Assembly (NCBI RefSeq): GCF_003732545.1 | Contig: NZ_AYKF01000057.1 | Coordinates: 1-64,000, forward strand | Reading direction: 5' to 3' | Source: Salinisphaera orenii subsp. halophila YIM 95161 | Lineage (GTDB): Bacteria; Pseudomonadota; Gammaproteobacteria; Nevskiales; Salinisphaeraceae | DNA length: 64,000 nt | In this document: positions 44,371 to 53,111 of the stretch, in pieces | Position numbering within the stretch: the first letter of the stretch is position 1 | Layout: each line of letters opens with the position of its first letter | Made by a program: the position numbers and the translations under genes | Notes under the pieces: generated by a model | The model's input: the letters and a program-made list of their open reading frames with translations, nothing else | Told to the model about the DNA's origin: nothing | Database searches by the model: none

Positions 44371-44847
44371 GTGGAAACGCCCACTCTGAAAATTGAAATC
44401 GCCTGTTGGCACGATCGCGAACGCCCCGCGACCGGTCGGCGCCTGTTGGTCGGCGAACCCGAAGCGGCCGGTCTGAACCGGGCCGGTTACGACGCGCGCA
44501 TGGCCGCGCTTGCGCCGGCGCCCTCGATCTGGGCCGATGACGCCGAGCCGAACATCCTGATGCGTCGCTACGAGCTTCAGCTCGATCGCATGCCCGCCTC
44601 GGTGTTCGGTGCCCTCACCGGCCTCGCGCAAGAGCCGGGCCTGGTCCTGCTCGTCGAACGGGCCTGGATCGGCAACGTGCTGGCGCGTTATCTGCGCGAC
44701 TGGGCCGCGCGTACCCCGCGCATGGAGCGGCGGATGAACCGGGCCTGGCAGCAGTCCCGCCACGCCGCCCAAGTCGTGTTCGACGCCATCGATCCGTCGC
44801 CCGACTCGGCGCCGCCGACGCGTGGCGACGGTGATCAAGGATCCTGA
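44371..44847 (+). CDS. hypothetical protein
   Basis: A 158-residue protein, starting at GTG 44371 or further upstream, with normal amino-acid makeup: WADDAEPNILMRRYELQLDRMPASVFGAL and VERAWIGNVLARYLRDWAARTP are the most protein-like stretches. It is Trp/Arg-rich and has no membrane segment or known motif. GAGG lies about 11 bp before the GTG, so the start is uncertain. It is divergent from the urea operon and reads toward a repeat element. Confidence 0.5.
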   Translation: METPTLKIEIACWHDRERPATGRRLLVGEPEAAGLNRAGYDARMAALAPAPSIWADDAEPNILMRRYELQLDRMPASVFGALTGLAQEPGLVLLVERAWIGNVLARYLRDWAARTPRMERRMNRAWQQSRHAAQVVFDAIDPSPDSAPPTRGDGDQGS

Positions 44848-44865
44848 AAACGCAAGGCAAACGCT

Positions 44866-45134
44866 GGCTCAACGTCTTGTGGGCTGCCGCACGTCGCCTC
44901 CTTCAAGGTCCGAGCTATCGATCGCCGCGCGCCGCGATCGAGCTGTGCAACGGCGCAGGGGGACATGAGGAATGGTTCATGGGCGGCCCGATTCACGGGT
45001 ACGAGCGGCCATGACATTTACGAGGTGCGGCCTCCGTGTTGTCGCGTGCGGGTGCCGAGGTGAGACCCGGTGCGCACGACGCCTCGTCCTGCCGTCCCAA
45101 AGTACCGGGCGCGGGCTCGCATGACGTGTTGGCC
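44866..45134. repeat. diverged copy A of a ~280-bp inverted-repeat-bounded intergenic element
   Basis: Positions 44974-45134 align without gaps in several blocks to copy B at 46313-46482: TTCATG-GC-GCCC, then GTTGTCGC (45038) and GCGCACGACGCC at the same spacing (26 bp between). Both end CTCGCATGA-GTGTTG. The left end here (GGCTCAACGTCTTGTGGGC) is a degraded inverted partner of the right end. There is no open frame shared by both, so it looks like a non-coding dispersed repeat. Confidence 0.55.
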
Positions 45135-45717
45135 GGGCCGGGCCGCGCTCGGGTGGCCCGGTCGCAGTGGTCACGGGGCCTGCGATATGGGACCCGGACG
45201 ACATGCGGTGTGCGGATTGGATAGGCGCCGTGGCCGGATGATGTCGCCGCGTGGGGCGAGGACGACGGGCATGTCGCAGCCCCGGTCTAGCTCCGCCAAC
45301 CCCATGGGTGTGTCGGCGATATCGCCGTGTGTCGTGCGGTCCGAGTCACCGGGGCCTTAAACCCGTGCGTCTCGGGGCAGTTGGGGTAGACCGCCCGCCG
45401 GTGCGCGACCGGCACGGCGGATACGGCCCGCGGAAGGCGTGAGCCGTGGCGAAGACTGCGCCCGCTCGGTTTCGTTGACGGTGGGCAGCAATCGTGGCCG
45501 CGCGAATCGCACCGCCGTCAACGGCGATGACGAGTCGGGTGCCGAGCGTCCATGCGCTACGCGCCGGGCGTGTCACGGCGCGGGGCAGAGAGATCGGCCC
45601 CGGTGGGTGCCGGCTCGAAGGCTGCGTCCAGAGCGCGGTGCGACCAGGGCCGGCGCCATCGCCTGGCCGGAGCATCGCCCGGGGCGGCCGCGCCCGCGCG
45701 GTGCGTATCGCCGGATT
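45135..45717. other. 583-bp gap with no supported gene
   Basis: The open frames are Arg/Ala/Pro-rich on both strands and lack any motif, ribosome-binding site or good start. A small GGCGATATCGCC palindrome lies near 45322. I see no RNA gene. The next gene (flavodoxin-like) ends at 45718 on the minus strand. Confidence 0.45.
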
Positions 45718-46179
45718 CTAGAAGATGCCGGCCTCGAGACCCGCGGCGAGCGTCAGCCCCAGCTCCTCGCACTGGGTCTCGAAGGCATCATCGAAGGCGC
45801 CGCGGCAGATCAGCGGGTCGCAGACCGCCTTCCAGCGCAGGCCGGTGGTGATGCTGGCCACCGCGCGTTGCGTGCCCGTGCCGTCGCGGCCGGCGCGCAC
45901 GTACAGGGCGTAGGGCAGCGCCTCGGTGTGGTCGATGCATTCGTAGTAGATGCGGTCGAAGAAATCCTTGAGCGCGCCGCTCATGTACCCGAGGTTCTCC
46001 GGCGTGCCGAGCACTACGGCGTCCGCGGCCAGCACGTCGTCGGCGCTGGCCTCAAGCGGCGCGATCCACTCGGCCTCAACGTCGGTGACGTCCGGGTGGC
46101 GCGCCCCGCGCAGTACGGCCTCGGCTAGGCGGCCGGTATTCGGGGAGGGGGCGTGGGCGACGATCAGCAGGCGTTTCAT
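45718..46179 (-). CDS. flavodoxin family / NAD(P)H-dependent FMN reductase-like protein
   Basis: A 153-residue flavodoxin-fold protein. The FMN phosphate loop is HAPSPNTGRLAEAVLRGA (about residues 9-26), followed by ADAVVLGTPENLGYMSGALKDFFDR, where the LGTPENLGYMSG loop contacts the isoalloxazine ring. It could be an FMN reductase or a quinone reductase. It is divergent from the LysR gene with 382 bp between, and lies between the two copies of the repeat element. Confidence 0.88.
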   Translation of the reverse strand: MKRLLIVAHAPSPNTGRLAEAVLRGARHPDVTDVEAEWIAPLEASADDVLAADAVVLGTPENLGYMSGALKDFFDRIYYECIDHTEALPYALYVRAGRDGTGTQRAVASITTGLRWKAVCDPLICRGAFDDAFETQCEELGLTLAAGLEAGIF

Positions 46180-46196
46180 GGCCTCAGTCTAGGGGC

Positions 46197-46482
46197 TGTC
46201 AGCACGTCATACGAGCGCCGCGTTGGTGCCCGCACATCGTGTGCGGCAAGGCGTGAGTCGCCGGTCGTGGCGCGTCACGAGCGAGACTGACACCGTCGCA
46301 GCGCGCCCCTGGTCGATTGTTCATGTGCAGCCCAACTCTTCGGGCCAAGTGCTCTGGGTCGGCAATCCCGCGTTGTCGCACGCTGGCGCAGAGCGACTGT
46401 GCGGCGCGCACGACGCCGGGTCTTGCCGCCCATGGCCAATGTTCAGGACGCGCCTGGCGCGAACTCGCATGAAGTGTTGACA
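46197..46482. repeat. copy B of the inverted-repeat-bounded intergenic element (286 bp)
   Basis: The ends TGTCAGCACGTCATACGAG (46197-46215) and CTCGCATGAAGTGTTGACA (46464-46482) are inverted repeats matching at 16 of 19 positions. The interior from 46313 on aligns with copy A at 44974-45134. It lies upstream of lysR, between it and the divergent flavodoxin gene, and might affect their promoters. There is no transposase. A MITE-like or REP-like repeat is the best description. Confidence 0.6.
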
Positions 46483-46561
46483 GGCCCCGACCGCCCGGGG
46501 CCAGGGCGATCGTGACGCCCCATAACGAGAATCCCGCAGCTGCCTGTGTATCATTCAGGCC

Positions 46562-47497
46562 ATGAATATCCGTGACATCGACCTGAATCTGCTCGTCTTC
46601 CTCGACGCTCTGCTGCGCGAGAAGAGCGTGACCAAGGCCGCATTGGCCATGGACATCAGCCAGCCGGCGATGAGCAACGCCCTGCGGCGGCTGCGCAAGC
46701 TGCTGGGCGATCCGGTGCTGGTACGCACGGCCTCCGGCATGCAGCCCACCGCCCGCGCCGAGGCCCTGCGGCGGCCGGTGCGTAACGCGCTCTCCCAGAT
46801 GGAGGCCGCGATCGCGCCCAACCGCGCCTTCGAGCCGTCCACCGCCGAACGCCTGTTCACCATTCTGATCACCGACTACGCCGCCTCGGTGCTGATGCCC
46901 CGGGTGGTGGGGGTGCTGGAGGAGGAGGCGCCCAACATCGCGCTCAACATCCTCTCTGCGGGCAGCGACGCCATCGACCAGGTCGAGCGCGGCGAGGCCG
47001 ATTTTCTGGTCAATCGCTTCGGCAAGCTGCCGGCGAACTTCCACCAGCAGCGCCTGTGGAGCGACCGCATGGCCTGTCTCATCCGCAAGGACCATCCGGC
47101 GCTGCTGGCCGCCGGCGGCGAGCTGACGCTGGAGACGTTCCTGTCGGAGAAGCATATTCTGATCACCCAGACCGGGGTCGGTCTGAGCCGGATCGACGAG
47201 GTCCTGGCCGACGCCGGCCGCTCGCGGCGGATCAGCGTGCTCACCCGCCATTACCAGCTCCCGCGCGAGCTGGTCGCCAACAGCAACATGATCGTGGCAC
47301 TCCCGGCGCGCATCGCCCGCTACCAGGCCCGGCATCTCGGCCTCGCCGTGCTCGAGCCGCCGCTCAAGCTGCCGGCCTTCGACATCGGCATCGCCTGGGG
47401 CGCGCTCGACCATCACGACGTCGCCCATCGCTGGCTGCGCGAACGCATCGTCACCATCGCGCGCGAGGCACTTCAGCAGGGCCCGCACCACGCCTGA
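46562..47497 (+). CDS. LysR family transcriptional regulator (NodD/LeuO-like)
   Basis: A 311-residue LysR regulator. The winged-helix domain is NIRDIDLNLLVFLDALLREKS followed by DISQPAMSNALRRLRKLLGDPVLVRT (residues 31-56), the NodD/NahR-type signature. The effector domain covers about 95-300 and has LADAGRSRRISVLTRHYQLPRELV near the end. It lies immediately upstream of the SDR-ACAD-ligase-Liv cluster in the same direction and probably regulates it. A typical T-N11-A site was not found with certainty. Confidence 0.92.
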   Translation: MNIRDIDLNLLVFLDALLREKSVTKAALAMDISQPAMSNALRRLRKLLGDPVLVRTASGMQPTARAEALRRPVRNALSQMEAAIAPNRAFEPSTAERLFTILITDYAASVLMPRVVGVLEEEAPNIALNILSAGSDAIDQVERGEADFLVNRFGKLPANFHQQRLWSDRMACLIRKDHPALLAAGGELTLETFLSEKHILITQTGVGLSRIDEVLADAGRSRRISVLTRHYQLPRELVANSNMIVALPARIARYQARHLGLAVLEPPLKLPAFDIGIAWGALDHHDVAHRWLRERIVTIAREALQQGPHHA

Positions 47498-47877
47498 CCG
47501 CAGCGGTGGTCGACGACTGTGGCGGCAGCCGGCCGCGCGGCGTCTCGCCGGTGGGTGCGCGGGCGGCGCGGGCCCGTGCCGGGTCGCCGCGGCACGGCGG
47601 TACGTCGAATGGGAGACCATACGCGGTGTGGCAGGCCGATGAGGGCCGGGCGGCCGGTCGCGGCTTCGTTCGCGGTAGCGCCGACACGACGCCGTCGGAC
47701 CGGCTGTTGCGTGCGAAGGCGCGGGACGCGTCGGCAGGCAATCGCCTGCAGCGGATCGCGGATGCCCGAACCATCGTGCGGGCGCTTTCAGCCGGGGCGT
47801 CCGGAAGCGATCGACGGCGGCCGCGCATCAAGGCAGCGTTGGTCTGAGACCTTGGTCGCAGGGATGCGCTTTCGTGA
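47498..47877. other. 380-bp gap between lysR and the organic-acid cluster, no supported gene
   Basis: Open frames are Arg/Gly-rich with no ribosome-binding site or motif. The 3' part turns AT-rich near 47870 and holds the promoter-like sequence listed separately. No terminator hairpin for lysR was evident. Confidence 0.45.
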
Positions 47878-47906
47878 TTGTAAATTTCGAGCGTTCGCTA
47901 TATTTT
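47878..47906 (+). promoter_or_regulatory. promoter-like sequence before the SDR gene
   Basis: TTGTAA (47878-47883) and TATTTT (47901-47906) are spaced by 17 bp in the only AT-rich patch of the region. They lead into GAGGAGG (47913-47919), 6 bp before the ATG at 47926. The predicted start falls almost on the ribosome-binding site, so the -10 could instead be TATATT (47899). Confidence 0.4.
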
Positions 47907-47925
47907 TAATCCGAGGAGGAAACGC

Positions 47926-48705
47926 ATGACCGACAGCCCCAACGAACGATTCGATCTCACCGGCCGCGTGGCCCTGATCACGGGCGCCGGCGGCGGCCTG
48001 GGCGCCGGCTTTGCCGAAGCGCTCGCCGCGGCCGGCGCCCTGACCGTGCTGTGCGCACGCCGTGAAGGCCCGCTCGAGGCGGTGGCCGAGCGTATCCGAG
48101 CTGCGGGCGGCGAGGCGGCCGTGATCCCGATGGACGTGGCTGATAGCGCCTCGGTTGCGGCGGGCTTCGACGCCGCCGAGGCGCAGTTCGGCACCGTCGA
48201 CGTGGCGGTCTGCAACGCCGGCATCGCGATGGCGGGCTTCGCCATGGACATGCCCGAGGCCGACTGGCTCAAGACCATCGAGGTCAATCTCAACGGCTGC
48301 TGGCGCGTCGCCATGGAGACCGGCCGGCGCCTGCGCGCCGCCGAGAAGCCCGGCAGCGTGATCAACATCAGCTCGATTCTGGGCCACCGCGTGGCCGCCG
48401 CGGTCGCGCCCTATGCGGCCTCCAAGGGCGCGCTGGAACAGCTCACGCGCAGCCTGGCGCTGGAATGGGCGCGCTACGGGATCCGCGTGAACGCGATCGC
48501 ACCGGGCTATATCGCCACCGATCTCAACCGCGAGTTCTTCGAAAGCGAGCCGGGACAGAAGATGATCAAGCGCATTCCGCAGAAACGCCTCGGCGACGTC
48601 GACGATCTGGTCGGCGCGCTGCTGCTGCTGGCCTCGGACGCCGGCCGCTACATGACCGGCTCGACCATCGCCGTCGACGGCGGCCATCTGCAATCCTCGC
48701 TTTAG
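47926..48705 (+). CDS. short-chain dehydrogenase/reductase
   Basis: A 259-residue classical SDR, complete and presumably active. TGAGGGLGAGFAEAL is the cofactor motif, DVAVCNAGIAM is the NAG motif, and the catalytic set is Ser in NISSILGHRV with Tyr and Lys in YAASKGALEQ. The C-terminal region ends DGGHLQSSL. The Arg after the first strand (CARREGPLEAVAE) suggests NADP(H). It is the first gene of the operon with an acyl-CoA dehydrogenase 10 bp later. Likely role: oxidation or reduction of a hydroxy/keto-acyl intermediate. Confidence 0.93.
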   Translation: MTDSPNERFDLTGRVALITGAGGGLGAGFAEALAAAGALTVLCARREGPLEAVAERIRAAGGEAAVIPMDVADSASVAAGFDAAEAQFGTVDVAVCNAGIAMAGFAMDMPEADWLKTIEVNLNGCWRVAMETGRRLRAAEKPGSVINISSILGHRVAAAVAPYAASKGALEQLTRSLALEWARYGIRVNAIAPGYIATDLNREFFESEPGQKMIKRIPQKRLGDVDDLVGALLLLASDAGRYMTGSTIAVDGGHLQSSL

Positions 48706-48715
48706 GACGCTTTCC

Positions 48716-49912
48716 ATGGACTTCAGCCTTCCCGCCGAGATCGAGGACTATCGCCAGCGCATCCGCGCCTTCGTGGAGGCCGAGCTGATCCCGCTCGAGG
48801 CGGATCCGGCGAACTACGACGCCCACGAGAACATCGCCCCCGACGTGCTCGAGCGCATGAAGGCCAAGGCCAAGGACGCCGGCCTGTGGTCGCTGCAGAT
48901 GCCGCGCGCCCGCGGCGGCCAGGAACTGTCGATCGTCGGCATGGCCGCCTGCTACGAGGAGATGAACCGTTCGATCTTCGGGCCGGTGGTGTTCAATTCG
49001 GCCGCGCCCGACGACGGCAACATGATCGTGCTGGAGCGCGTCGGCACCGATGCGCAGAAGGCGTGGTTCCTGCAGCCGATCGTCGACGGCGAGGTGCGTT
49101 CGTCGTTCGCGATGACCGAACCGCCGCCCGGCGCGGGTTCCGATCCGACCGCGATGCGCACCACCGCCACGCGCGACGGCGACGACTGGGTGATCCACGG
49201 CCACAAGCACTACATCACCGGCGCGGGCGTGGCCAAACACTTCATCCTCATCGCGCGCACGTCGGAGGACACCCGCAAGGGCCTGACCGCATTCCTGTTC
49301 CACGCCGACGATCCCGGCTGGGAGATCGTGCGCCGCATCCCGATCATGGGGCCGGAGGAGCACGGCGGGCACTGCGAGATCCGCTTCGACGGCCTGCGCA
49401 TTCCCGATCGCAACCGGCTGATGGAGATTGGCGACGGGCTCAAGGTCACCCAGATTCGTCTGGGCACCGCACGCCTGACCCACTGCATGCGCTGGCTGGG
49501 CCTGGCGCGGCGGTCGATGGAGATCGCGGCCGACTACGTCGCCAACCGCGAATCCTTCGGCATCCGCCTGGCCGATCGCGAAGGCGTGCAGAACATGCTC
49601 GGCGAGGCGGCGATGGCGATCCAGACCGGCCGGCTGCTCACCATGCACGCCGCCTGGCAGCTCGACCAGGGCAGCTTCGCGCGCAAGGAGGTCTCGATGG
49701 CCAAGGTCAACGTATCCGAAACGCTGCACCAGGCGGTGGATACGGCCATTCAGCTCAACGGTGCGCGCGGCTATTCCAAGGACACGGTGCTGGAATGGAT
49801 CTATCGCTACGCGCGCCAGGCGCGGCTGGTCGACGGCGCTTCGGAGGTGCACAAGATGGTGTTCTCGCGCACATTGATGAGCGAGGGCGCCGACTTCTGG
49901 CGCTGGGACTGA
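48716..49912 (+). CDS. acyl-CoA dehydrogenase
   Basis: A 398-residue FAD acyl-CoA dehydrogenase. The N-terminal helical domain has MDFSLPAEIEDYRQRIRAFVEAEL. The mid domain has AMTEPPPGAGSDPTAM and DDWVIHGHKHYITGAG, where the FAD and acyl chain bind. The C-terminal domain has LNGARGYSKDTVLEWIYRYARQARLVDGASEVHKM, the fatty-acyl branch form. The subtype resembles FadE/ACAD11. It is cotranscribed with the SDR (10-bp gap) and the AMP ligase 105 bp later. It would desaturate the acyl-CoA made by that ligase. Confidence 0.92.
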   Translation: MDFSLPAEIEDYRQRIRAFVEAELIPLEADPANYDAHENIAPDVLERMKAKAKDAGLWSLQMPRARGGQELSIVGMAACYEEMNRSIFGPVVFNSAAPDDGNMIVLERVGTDAQKAWFLQPIVDGEVRSSFAMTEPPPGAGSDPTAMRTTATRDGDDWVIHGHKHYITGAGVAKHFILIARTSEDTRKGLTAFLFHADDPGWEIVRRIPIMGPEEHGGHCEIRFDGLRIPDRNRLMEIGDGLKVTQIRLGTARLTHCMRWLGLARRSMEIAADYVANRESFGIRLADREGVQNMLGEAAMAIQTGRLLTMHAAWQLDQGSFARKEVSMAKVNVSETLHQAVDTAIQLNGARGYSKDTVLEWIYRYARQARLVDGASEVHKMVFSRTLMSEGADFWRWD

Positions 49913-50017
49913 TGCCGGCGACGCGCACGACATAGCAGGACAGCCCGGCGGTACCGCGCCGCCAGAACGCGCGGGCCGCCTTGTTCGACAGGACAGGGCC
50001 TTTTCGGAGGAGACCCC

Positions 50018-51625
50018 ATGGCACAGGCCGACTACGAGCAGCTGGCGCGCAATCCGGCGAACCATTCGCCGCTCACGCCCGTGAGCTTTCTCAGGCGCTC
50101 GGCTTATATCTATCCCGAGCGCACGGCGGTCATCGACAGCGATGTCACGCTCACCTACCGGGCGTTCGACGAGCGCTGCCGGCGTCTGGCCAGCGCGCTG
50201 TCCGAACGCGGCATCGAAAAGGGCGACACGGTCGCGGTGCTCTGTCGCAACACCCACGAAATGCTCGAGGCCCGCTACGCGATCCCGATGCTCGGTGCGG
50301 TGATGAACCCGATCAACACGCGCCTGGATGCGGCCACCATCGCCTTCATCCTCGAGCACGGCGACGCGAAGCTGCTGATCTGCGATCACGCCTTCGGTAA
50401 CGAGGCCGGCCCCGCGCTGGAACGCCTCGACGCGCCGCCCGAGACGGTCGTGGTCAGCAGCCACCAAGGTGCGACCGGCGAACTCTACGGCGAGCCGTAT
50501 GAAGACCTGATCGCGGACGGCGACGCCGCCTTCGACTGGGACAAGGTCGCCGACGAGTGGGACGCGCTCACGCTGCTCTATACCTCGGGCACCACGGGTG
50601 ACCCGAAGGGCGTGGTCTATCACCACCGCGGCGGCTATCTGGCGGCGATGAGCAACGCCATGGCCTTCAACATGACGGCCGACTCGGTCTATCTGTGGAC
50701 CCTGCCGATGTTCCACTGCGACGGCTGGGGCTATGTGTGGTCGGTGACCGCGGCGGGCGCGACCCACGTGTGCCTGGACCGTATCGATTCCGAGCTCATC
50801 CACGAGCGTATCGAAGCCCACGGCGTGACCCACATGTGCGGCGCGCCCATCGTGCTGAATACGCTGCTCGGCGATTTCGACGCCCGCGGCATCACGCTGA
50901 GCGCACCCGCGGCGTTCGCGCTCGGCGGCGCGGCGCCGCCGGCCACCGTCATCCGCAAGGCCCAGGAGATCGGCTTCGACATCACCCATCTCTACGGGCT
51001 GACCGAAACCTACGGCCCGTCCGCGCTGTGTGTGTGGCAGCCGGAATGGGCCGAACTGGAGATCGACGCGCTGGCCGGGCGCATGGCGCGCCAGGGCGTG
51101 GCCAACTTCGCGATCGACGATTTCACCGTGCTCGACGTCGACGGCACGCCCGTGCCCCACGACGGCGAGACCATCGGCGAGATCTGCATTCGCGGCAACA
51201 CCGTCATGGCCGGCTATCTGAAGAACCCGTCCAAGACCGACGAGGCCTTCGCCGACGGCTGGTTCCATTCCGGCGATCTGGCCGTGACCCATCCGGACGG
51301 CTATATCGAGATCAAGGACCGCGCCAAGGACATCATCATCTCGGGCGGGGAGAACATCTCCAGCCTCGAGATCGAGGAGGTGCTCTACCGCCACGAGGCG
51401 GTGGTCGAGGCCGCGGTGGTCGCCCAGCCGGACGATAAATGGGGCGAGACCCCCTGCGCCTTCGTGACCCTGCGCGCCGACGCGGCGCTCGACGAGCGCG
51501 CGCTCATCGATTTCTGCCGCGAGCATATGGCGCACTTCAAGGCGCCCAAGCGCGTGGTCTTCGGCGAACTGCCCAAGACCGCGACCGGCAAGATCCGCAA
51601 GAACGTGCTGCGCGAGCAGCTCTGA
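50018..51625 (+). CDS. acyl-CoA synthetase (AMP-forming ligase)
   Basis: A 535-residue ANL-superfamily ligase that activates a carboxylic acid to its CoA thioester. The P-loop is LLYTSGTTGDPKGVVYHHRG (about residues 189-208). HLYGLTETYGPSALCV is the A5-like motif, SGDLAVTHPDGYIEIKDRAKDIIISGGENIS the hinge region, and KTATGKIRKNVL carries the catalytic Lys. GGAGGA precedes the ATG. It sits between an acyl-CoA dehydrogenase and a Liv-type importer, so its substrate is probably what the importer brings in, a fatty, alicyclic or aryl acid. Confidence 0.93.
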   Translation: MAQADYEQLARNPANHSPLTPVSFLRRSAYIYPERTAVIDSDVTLTYRAFDERCRRLASALSERGIEKGDTVAVLCRNTHEMLEARYAIPMLGAVMNPINTRLDAATIAFILEHGDAKLLICDHAFGNEAGPALERLDAPPETVVVSSHQGATGELYGEPYEDLIADGDAAFDWDKVADEWDALTLLYTSGTTGDPKGVVYHHRGGYLAAMSNAMAFNMTADSVYLWTLPMFHCDGWGYVWSVTAAGATHVCLDRIDSELIHERIEAHGVTHMCGAPIVLNTLLGDFDARGITLSAPAAFALGGAAPPATVIRKAQEIGFDITHLYGLTETYGPSALCVWQPEWAELEIDALAGRMARQGVANFAIDDFTVLDVDGTPVPHDGETIGEICIRGNTVMAGYLKNPSKTDEAFADGWFHSGDLAVTHPDGYIEIKDRAKDIIISGGENISSLEIEEVLYRHEAVVEAAVVAQPDDKWGETPCAFVTLRADAALDERALIDFCREHMAHFKAPKRVVFGELPKTATGKIRKNVLREQL

Positions 51626-51797
51626 GGGGCGTCTGCGACGAATGGACGGCCCATGAACGCGCATCGATGCGCTAAAGGTGGAACCGCGACGCCCACCGCG
51701 AGATAGACGGGGCGTCGCGCCGGAACACATCGGCCGATCGCCCGCGGCGGATGTGCAACAGAAAACATCAACGGGTGCGCAACGAGGAGAAAACGAC

Positions 51798-53024
51798 ATG
51801 GCTTCGACAGCAATTCGGCGCATGGCCGTGGCGGCACTTGCCGCGGCCGGCATCGTCGGCAGCATGGCCGCCCAGGCGGCCGAGGATCCGATCAAGCTCG
51901 GCGCGGTTTATATCCGCTCCGGCAGTGCCTCCAGCTACGGCGAATTCGCCGAGCAGGGCATGAAGCTCGCGATCGAGCAGATCAACGACAACGGCGGCGT
52001 GCTCGGGCGTCAGCTCGAATACGAGATCGAGGACAGCCAGGGCAACTCCGGCACCGCGATCCAGGCCATGCGCAAGCTGGTCTATCAGGAGAACGTCGAC
52101 GCGCTCATGGGCATCGACAGTTCCGGCGTGGCCCAGGGCGTGGCCTCCACCGTGCCCCAGCTGCAGAAGCCGCTGATCATCACCCACGCCGCCACGCCCG
52201 ACGTGACCGGCAAGATGTGTAACGACTACGTCTATCGCATCAGCGTCAATATCATCCAGAACATGCGCGGCGCGGCCGAGATCGCGGCCGAGAGCGGGGC
52301 TAAGCGCTGGACCACGATCGGCCCGGACTATGCCTTCGGGCGCCAGTCCTGGGACTTCTTCAGCGAAGCGCTCAAGGAAAAGAATCCCGACGCCGAGCTG
52401 ATGAGCGAAACCGCCTTCCCGCGCTTCGGCGCCGAGGAGTTCACGCCCTTCATCAACAGCATCATGGATGCCGACCCGGACGGCGTGCTGATCTCGCTGT
52501 GGGGCGGTGACCTGGTCAACTTCGTGCGCCAGGCCAGCGATATGGGCTTCTTCGACGAGGACATCGAGGTGATGTTCACCGTCGGCGCGGCGACCGAGGT
52601 GCTCGACGCGCTCGGCGACAAGATGCCCGAAGGCGTATGGCTGGGCACGCGCTACTGGTTCGACGCCTACGACAACGAAACCAACCGCGACTTCGTGGCC
52701 GCCTACAAGGAGCGCTACGACAAGGCGCCGAGCTACAACGCCGAAGGCGCCTACGCGGCGGTCTACGCCTACAAGGCGGCCATGGAGAAGGCCGGCACCA
52801 CCGACGGCCCGAAGGTCGCCGAGGCGCTGTCGGGGATGAGCTTCGATTCGCCGATGGGCGAGATCACCTTCCGTGCCGGAGACCATCAGACGCTGGTCGG
52901 GCCGACCTGGGGCAAGGCCGGGCCGATGGACGACGAGTTCGGCATCCGCAGCCTCACCGACGTGCACGTGTTCGACGGCAAGGACGTCACCCCGGCGGTC
53001 GAGGAGACCGGCTGCTCGCTCTAG
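51798..53024 (+). CDS. branched-chain amino acid/organic acid ABC transporter substrate-binding protein (LivK type)
   Basis: A 408-residue periplasmic binding protein. The signal peptide MASTAIRRMAVAALAAAGIVGSMAAQA is cleaved before AEDPIKLG. The ligand-binding fold follows: GAVYIRSGSASSYGEFAEQGMKLAIEQIND and YVYRISVNIIQNMRGAAEIAAESGAKRWTTIGPDYAFGRQSW. GAGGAG lies before the ATG at 51798. The adjacent ligase and dehydrogenase suggest the cargo is a carboxylic acid instead of an amino acid; related importers carry aromatic or alicyclic acids. Confidence 0.9.
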   Translation: MASTAIRRMAVAALAAAGIVGSMAAQAAEDPIKLGAVYIRSGSASSYGEFAEQGMKLAIEQINDNGGVLGRQLEYEIEDSQGNSGTAIQAMRKLVYQENVDALMGIDSSGVAQGVASTVPQLQKPLIITHAATPDVTGKMCNDYVYRISVNIIQNMRGAAEIAAESGAKRWTTIGPDYAFGRQSWDFFSEALKEKNPDAELMSETAFPRFGAEEFTPFINSIMDADPDGVLISLWGGDLVNFVRQASDMGFFDEDIEVMFTVGAATEVLDALGDKMPEGVWLGTRYWFDAYDNETNRDFVAAYKERYDKAPSYNAEGAYAAVYAYKAAMEKAGTTDGPKVAEALSGMSFDSPMGEITFRAGDHQTLVGPTWGKAGPMDDEFGIRSLTDVHVFDGKDVTPAVEETGCSL

Positions 53025-53111
53025 TCGCTTGGCACGCAGACGTCGCGGTCCGGCTCGCGCCGGGCCGCGCCGCCGTGCGTGATCGTGCCCCTGCATCGTC
53101 GGAGACTCGAC

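Noticed and set aside
53025-53111. A second sigma-54 promoter at TTGGCACGCAGA before livH
   Set aside because: The -12 TTGC element is missing at the required spacing, and livH is in the operon with the binding protein.
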